This document shows positions 5,937 through 9,112 of a DNA stretch of 9,112 nucleotides, in pieces. The stretch is from the NCBI GenBank assembly GCA_025350945.1, contig JANXWW010000328.1, positions 1-9,112 of the forward strand. The letters are read 5' to 3'. A program made the position numbers and the translations under genes. Source of the DNA: Burkholderiales bacterium (GTDB taxonomy: Bacteria > Pseudomonadota > Gammaproteobacteria > Burkholderiales > Usitatibacteraceae). Under the pieces are notes generated by a model. That model was not told the DNA's origin, made no database searches, and saw nothing but the letters and a program-made list of their open reading frames with translations. Numbering within the stretch: position 1 is the first letter of the stretch; each line of letters starts with the position of its first letter.

Positions 5937-7588
5937 TGACCACGCCCATGCCCGCAGAAATGTCACTAACAGTTGCCGCTGGTTTAGAGGGCGCTTCATC
6001 CATTCAGGACCGAAAAAAACGCGCGGCAGCCATGATCGCGCTGAAATCATTTCCGGATCGCCAGGGCCCGCTTACGCCTCAACGGGTGGCGGATCTCATC
6101 AGTTTCGAAAATACCTTGCACACCATTATTCAGTCCGACAAACGCTGGTTTTTTGCGAATTCGGAACGAACAGATGCGATTCAGTTCGCGCGCGACCTGC
6201 ATGTGCTGCACAATTTTGGCGCGGCCACGACCGAGCAGATCATTGCGCGTCGTAGTGAGTGGACCGGCAGCGAAAGCAATGTTGATGAAAGCAGTTTCGA
6301 CACTGTTGTCGAAACCGATCCGCTGCTTCAGCGCGTGGTCGCGTTGGCGCTGCATCATTACGCGTCATCCATCAAATGGAGTTTTTTTCGGCACGAAACC
6401 GTAAAGCCGCAAATATGGCCGCTGCTTCATACGCAGTTTAATTTTGCGGAATCAAACGGTTTTGCGACCACGCTGACGCATTTGTTTGATGCTGAAAAAC
6501 ACTTTAAAACTTCCGTGCAGGCGCTCTATCTTCGTGCGCTGCTGCTGGATGTGCTCAATACCGGCAGCCTGTCGATGCCGCAGATTGAAATTGCCGACGG
6601 CTGGCTGGCCGAATGGACGCTTGGCTACCAACTGGATCACACCTACTCCGCCGCTGCACATTCATTGTTTGTCGATCTCGATGCCAGCATGGGGATACAG
6701 CTCGTGACCGGTAACACCGCGTGGCCGTCCTATCGGTATTTGAAAATGGAACGACTGCGCGATCAAGCCGAGGTGGTGCGCTCGGAGCTTCGCGTGGGCC
6801 GTCCCTATCATGGCCACACCAGTTCAAGCGAATTTCCGGTGCGCGAACACGTGGCCTTGCTGACCAACGTAGAACGCGTTTACAAATCGCTTCTGGATCG
6901 TTCCGTATCGCATATTGAAGAGCGCCAACTCGTCGCCAATGTAAGCGCGGATGTGCGCATCGGTTTCGACGCGGTGCGAACCGCCATTGCTGGCGATGCA
7001 GATGAAACAGGCGTAAGCCATGCACCCAATATGAAATTTGCGGATCTTGAGCTCTCACTTTCTGCGGCAAATGAAACCACGACAGAAGCTGAAACACAGA
7101 ATGACGCTGCGCATGGCACGCGCTGGAAAATTCACGACATGAGCTCCAAGGGCTTAGGCCTGCTGGTTGAACGCGGTATTGGCGAGGCGGTAAATGTCGG
7201 CGAACTGCTCGCCATAAAACCATTCGGCGAGGTGCATTGGATGTTGGGTGTTTTGGTGCGCAAACTAACGCAACGCACCGTAGGGGAAACCTTGCTCGGC
7301 GTCGAAATACTGTGCCTGCGCCCACTGCCGATTACGCTTCGCCAGTTTGCGCAACTCGCCGACAGCAAGTCCGATCCGTCGATTCCGCCCACGAGCGCGC
7401 TCTACCTGCCCGGCCTGGAAGAGCATGGACGCGCAGACATCATCGTCATGCCGGACCGTGACGTAGGCCTAAAGAGTATTTTTGGCCTCGCCGCAATGTC
7501 GTCCAAGTATCGCCTGCGCATTAATCGCGTACTGCGAAAAGAAACCGGCTGGATGGGCGTACGCTTTGAAGTATTAGGCAAAGACTAG
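5933..7588 (+). CDS. Large cytoplasmic protein with divergent PilZ-like domain
   Basis: This 551-aa protein has no signal peptide or membrane span, so it is predicted to be cytoplasmic. Residues 1-320 are mostly helical and match no family I can name. Residues 328-462 look like a divergent PilZ barrel: an Arg-bearing strand ERQLVANVSADVRIGF (330-345), an acidic, polar insert (about 353-394), then KIHDMSSKGLGLLVE (399-413), which fits the D-x-S-x-x-G PilZ signature (D402, S404, G407). It continues with VGELLAIKP and a closing LLGVEILCL. The upstream RxxxR motif that grips c-di-GMP is not intact, so ligand binding is doubtful. The C-terminus (487-551, SALYLPG to VRFEVLGK) has beta character and may be a second barrel. 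The start overlaps the fimV-like stop as ATGA, implying translational coupling; ATG at 5936 and 5948 are alternatives. The pairing suggests a partner of the FimV-like scaffold. The reading frame is secure, the function is not. Confidence 0.62.
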   Translation: MMTTPMPAEMSLTVAAGLEGASSIQDRKKRAAAMIALKSFPDRQGPLTPQRVADLISFENTLHTIIQSDKRWFFANSERTDAIQFARDLHVLHNFGAATTEQIIARRSEWTGSESNVDESSFDTVVETDPLLQRVVALALHHYASSIKWSFFRHETVKPQIWPLLHTQFNFAESNGFATTLTHLFDAEKHFKTSVQALYLRALLLDVLNTGSLSMPQIEIADGWLAEWTLGYQLDHTYSAAAHSLFVDLDASMGIQLVTGNTAWPSYRYLKMERLRDQAEVVRSELRVGRPYHGHTSSSEFPVREHVALLTNVERVYKSLLDRSVSHIEERQLVANVSADVRIGFDAVRTAIAGDADETGVSHAPNMKFADLELSLSAANETTTEAETQNDAAHGTRWKIHDMSSKGLGLLVERGIGEAVNVGELLAIKPFGEVHWMLGVLVRKLTQRTVGETLLGVEILCLRPLPITLRQFAQLADSKSDPSIPPTSALYLPGLEEHGRADIIVMPDRDVGLKSIFGLAAMSSKYRLRINRVLRKETGWMGVRFEVLGKD

Positions 7589-7589
7589 C

Positions 7590-7635
7590 ACTGGTGAGCG
7601 CCTCAAAGCATAAATGGCTCAAGATGCTCGCCAGT
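7590..7635. terminator. Possible stem-loop between convergent operons
   Basis: ACTGGTGAGC (7590-7599) pairs with GCTCGCCAGT (7626-7635) in a 10-bp stem with one G-U pair and a 26-nt loop. It lies just after the PilZ-like gene stop and faces the end of rnfH, so it could end transcription from both sides. No clean T-run follows on either strand (plus strand continues ATTAGGGTTTGTTTC), so it is a weak call. Confidence 0.4.
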
Positions 7636-7691
7636 ATTAGGGTTTGTTTCTTACGCAGACGAGCTCATTCAATTACACAGCGCTGCAATCA

Positions 7692-7997
7692 TCACGCTTT
7701 GCGATTTTTCTGCGTTGACCCAGCATCGCGCGCACGTCTGGCCGCTTTGGGATCGGCTTGAAGTGGGCGATAAATTTCCACGCGATCATTTTCACGCAGC
7801 GTAAATGTCAGCGGACGCACTTTGCCCCATACGCCCACGGCGGTGATTTCAATCGAATCAAAACCGGCTTTAATTAACGCATCTGCAATCGTCGCGTTCG
7901 ACGGCAGATCAAGAATAATTTCACCACTTTTTTCAACCACATCAGCAACGTGGTTAAGCCCCGGTGCAGCAAACGCGACCGTCACATGAATACTCAC
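7692..7997 (-). CDS. rnfH: RnfH family (UPF0125) beta-grasp protein
   Basis: This 101-aa protein belongs to the RnfH (UPF0125, PasI) family of small ubiquitin-like beta-grasp proteins. It is named for the Rnf electron-transport complex in some bacteria, but here it sits with ratA, as in most proteobacteria. The family hallmark is visible at 55-90: VGVWGKVRPLTFTL and then DRVEIYRPLQADPKAARRAR. The start is GTG (7997-7995), which overlaps the ratA TGA as GTGA, so translation is probably coupled. No in-frame ATG fits. RatA/RnfH has been reported as a toxin-antitoxin-like pair (PasT/PasI) in some E. coli, but its function is disputed and conservation in a housekeeping locus argues against a simple addiction role. 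Confidence 0.95.
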   Translation of the reverse strand: MSIHVTVAFAAPGLNHVADVVEKSGEIILDLPSNATIADALIKAGFDSIEITAVGVWGKVRPLTFTLRENDRVEIYRPLQADPKAARRARDAGSTQKNRKA

Positions 7998-8446
7998 GGC
8001 ACCGCACTCACGTTAGCGCCGTACAACGCCTCTGCACGCGCCACAAAGCGATCCATCATCGTTTCCGCAATCATGCCAAACACGGGCCCAACGGCGCGCT
8101 CCAGTAAATTATTCGCGAACGTGTATTCCAGTTCCAGCTCAACCTTGCAAGCCATCGCCGACAGAGCGCGAAAATGCCACGCACCGCGCAGCGTTTTAAA
8201 TGGCCCATCGCGTAAATTGATTCGCATCCATGTCGAGCCTTCTTTTTTATTTTCAGTCGTAAATGATTGGGCGACACCAGCGTAACGAATATTGATCGTG
8301 GCGATAGTTTGCATAGCATCGCGCGCATGCACTTCTGTGCTGCTGCACCACGGCAAAAATTCTGGATAGCGTTCCACCGCATCAACCAGCGCGAACATGG
8401 TTTCAGCCGAATAAGGCACCAGCACGGATTTTGCAACTTGCGACAT
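7994..8446 (-). CDS. ratA: RatA/Coq10-like START-domain protein
   Basis: This 150-aa cytoplasmic protein has the polyketide cyclase/START-like fold of the RatA/Coq10 family. The N-terminus KSVLVPYSAETMFALVDAVE (6-25) followed by RYPEFLPWC (26-34) is the family signature; the C-terminal helix GPVFGMIAETMMDRFVARAE (120-139) also matches. E. coli RatA was reported to block 70S ribosome assembly; mitochondrial Coq10 homologues bind ubiquinone. Either role is possible. The ATG at 8446 is chosen over an in-frame GTG at 8476 (10 more residues) because homologues begin at about this point and the predicted transcription start (about 8470) lies after the GTG. No Shine-Dalgarno is evident for either. 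It overlaps rnfH by 4 nt and is divergent from smpB. Confidence 0.94.
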   Translation of the reverse strand: MSQVAKSVLVPYSAETMFALVDAVERYPEFLPWCSSTEVHARDAMQTIATINIRYAGVAQSFTTENKKEGSTWMRINLRDGPFKTLRGAWHFRALSAMACKVELELEYTFANNLLERAVGPVFGMIAETMMDRFVARAEALYGANVSAVP

Positions 8447-8476
8447 GAGTGAATTGATAAATACAAAAGAAGCCAC

Positions 8477-8520
8477 ATTTTAACTGAGCACTCATTGCAC
8501 AAGCGCTGATCGGTTAAAAT
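8477..8520. promoter_or_regulatory. Symmetric divergent promoter region of ratA and smpB
   Basis: ATTTTAAC (8477-8484) and GTTAAAAT (8513-8520) form a perfect 8-bp inverted repeat. Each arm supplies a TAAAAT -10 box: minus strand 8482-8477 for ratA, plus strand 8515-8520 for smpB. Expected starts near 8470 and 8527 would give leaders of about 24 nt for each gene. The -35 regions (8500-8505 for ratA, 8492-8497 for smpB) are weak and lie side by side inside the repeat, so the two promoters should compete for RNA polymerase. Confidence 0.5.
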
Positions 8521-8550
8521 CAAATTCAATTCATCAGTGGCATTATTTCT

Positions 8551-9000
8551 ATGAGTATTGTTGAAAACAGAAAAGCATTTTTCGATTACTTTATCGAAGA
8601 CCGTTTCGAGGCGGGGCTGGTGCTCGTTGGCTGGGAGGCGAAAGCGATTCGCGCCGGTCGCGCACAACTAAAAGAAGGCTATGTGGTGCTGCAAAACGGT
8701 GCGTTTTATTTAATCGGCTCGCACATTTCAGCGCTGCCTGAAGCATCCACGCATGTGAATCCCGACCCGGTGCGCACCCGCAAGCTGCTGTTAAATCAGG
8801 CCGAAATCGACAAGCTCGTGAGCAAGGTGGAGCAACGCGGTTACACCATTGTGCCACTCAATCTGCATTATTCAAAAGGCATTATCAAGCTCGAAATCGG
8901 TCTCGCCAAAGGCAAGAAACAGCACGATAAACGCGATACCGAAAAAGAGCGCGATTGGCAACGTGAGAAGCAGCAGATCATGAAGACAAATCGCATCTAA
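8551..9000 (+). CDS. smpB: SsrA (tmRNA)-binding protein SmpB
   Basis: SmpB binds tmRNA and delivers it to ribosomes stalled on broken mRNAs, so that the nascent peptide is tagged and the ribosome is freed. The 149-aa sequence is full length with all hallmarks: YFIEDRFEAGLVLVGWEAKA (13-32) and RAGRAQLKEGYV (34-45) of the OB-fold, RTRKLLLNQ (75-83), and KGKKQHDKRDTEKERDW (120-136). That last stretch begins the basic C-terminal tail that enters the mRNA channel; the decoding-centre His is H125, next to the DKR motif. The ATG has no Shine-Dalgarno. The gene shares a divergent control region with ratA and is followed 13 nt later by tdk in the same direction, so the two are probably co-transcribed. 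The tmRNA gene ssrA is not in this window. Confidence 0.98.
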   Translation: MSIVENRKAFFDYFIEDRFEAGLVLVGWEAKAIRAGRAQLKEGYVVLQNGAFYLIGSHISALPEASTHVNPDPVRTRKLLLNQAEIDKLVSKVEQRGYTIVPLNLHYSKGIIKLEIGLAKGKKQHDKRDTEKERDWQREKQQIMKTNRI

Positions 9001-9013
9001 AACCGGAATTCTT

Positions 9014-9112
9014 TTGGCCAAACTTTATTTTCGGTTCGCCGCGATGAACGCGGGCAAATCAACATCACTTTTACAAGTCGCGCACAACTATGAAGAGCGC
9101 GGCCAGAGTGCG
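9014..9112 (+). CDS. tdk: Thymidine kinase, 5' part, TTG start
   Basis: The last 99 bases encode the first 33 residues of a type II thymidine kinase, the salvage enzyme that phosphorylates thymidine with ATP to dTMP. The translation runs (M)AKLYFRFAAMNAGKSTSLLQ and then VAHNYEERGQSA; E. coli Tdk begins MAQLYFYYSAMNAGKS in the same register. AMNAGKST (10-17) is the phosphate-binding P-loop. The start is TTG at 9014-9016, with GGAA (9005-9008) 5 nt upstream as a Shine-Dalgarno. The first in-frame ATG (9044) would delete the first beta strand ahead of the P-loop, so it is not the start. The gene follows smpB by 13 nt on the same strand, suggesting co-transcription. The zinc-binding and thymidine-binding parts lie beyond the window. 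Confidence 0.9.
   Translation, partial: MAKLYFRFAAMNAGKSTSLLQVAHNYEERGQSA

Noticed and set aside
6555..7325. 256-aa open frame antisense to the PilZ-like gene
   Set aside because: Arg/Pro/Cys/His-rich shadow translation with no recognisable domain; the opposite strand carries the coherent protein.
7692..8446. ratA-rnfH as a mobile toxin-antitoxin system
   Set aside because: Family sequences and the conserved smpB-linked location indicate a core locus; there are no signs of transfer around it.
8447..8476. Ten-residue longer ratA from GTG at 8476
   Set aside because: Homologues start near the ATG at 8446, and the predicted -10 box at 8482-8477 places transcription start after the GTG.
8657..9090. 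14-bp direct repeat GTCGCGCACAACTA in smpB (8657-8670) and tdk (9077-9090)
   Set aside because: It is read in different frames in the two genes (GRAQL and VAHNY) and each peptide fits its family, so it is a chance match and not a duplication or attachment site.

Overview
The window looks like a chromosomal segment of a betaproteobacterium, probably Burkholderiales or Nitrosomonadales. This rests on protein character: the GuaB, RatA, RnfH and SmpB sequences, a DUF4124 envelope protein, and a FimV-like protein. The linkage smpB / ratA-rnfH / DUF4124 gene / guaB is, to my recollection, a common betaproteobacterial arrangement. Base composition is moderate, with A/T homopolymer tracts. I see no mobile element, CRISPR array, tRNA or rRNA.

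Layout, left to right. (1) Minus strand, 1-575: the 5' part of a TetA-like MFS drug:H+ antiporter gene, cut by the window edge, lying just downstream of guaB. (2) Minus strand, 632-2092: guaB (IMP dehydrogenase). The longest ATG frame over-extends it by 34 residues; a TTG start with a well-placed Shine-Dalgarno and a TATAAT box just upstream gives the family-typical 486 aa. (3) Intergenic region 2105-2312, with divergent promoters for guaB and for the plus-strand block. (4) Plus strand, 2313-7588: small lipoprotein, DUF4124 periplasmic protein, FimV/HubP-like inner-membrane protein, and a large cytoplasmic protein with a divergent PilZ-like domain. The last three genes are spaced 3 nt and -4 nt, so they form a tight operon. 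(5) Minus strand, 7692-8446: ratA-rnfH, overlapping by GTGA. (6) Plus strand, 8551-9000: smpB, sharing a symmetric divergent promoter region with ratA. (7) Plus strand, 9014 to the end: the first 33 codons of thymidine kinase (tdk), starting at TTG.

Two functional groups stand out. Housekeeping genes cover nucleotide supply (guaB, tdk) and ribosome rescue/quality control (smpB, ratA, rnfH). Embedded among them is an envelope/polarity cassette whose core is a FimV-like, LysM-containing transmembrane protein translationally coupled to a PilZ-like cytoplasmic protein. The inference that this pair links a peptidoglycan-anchored polar scaffold to c-di-GMP or a related signal is the most interesting idea in the window, but it is untested and the PilZ assignment is only moderate.
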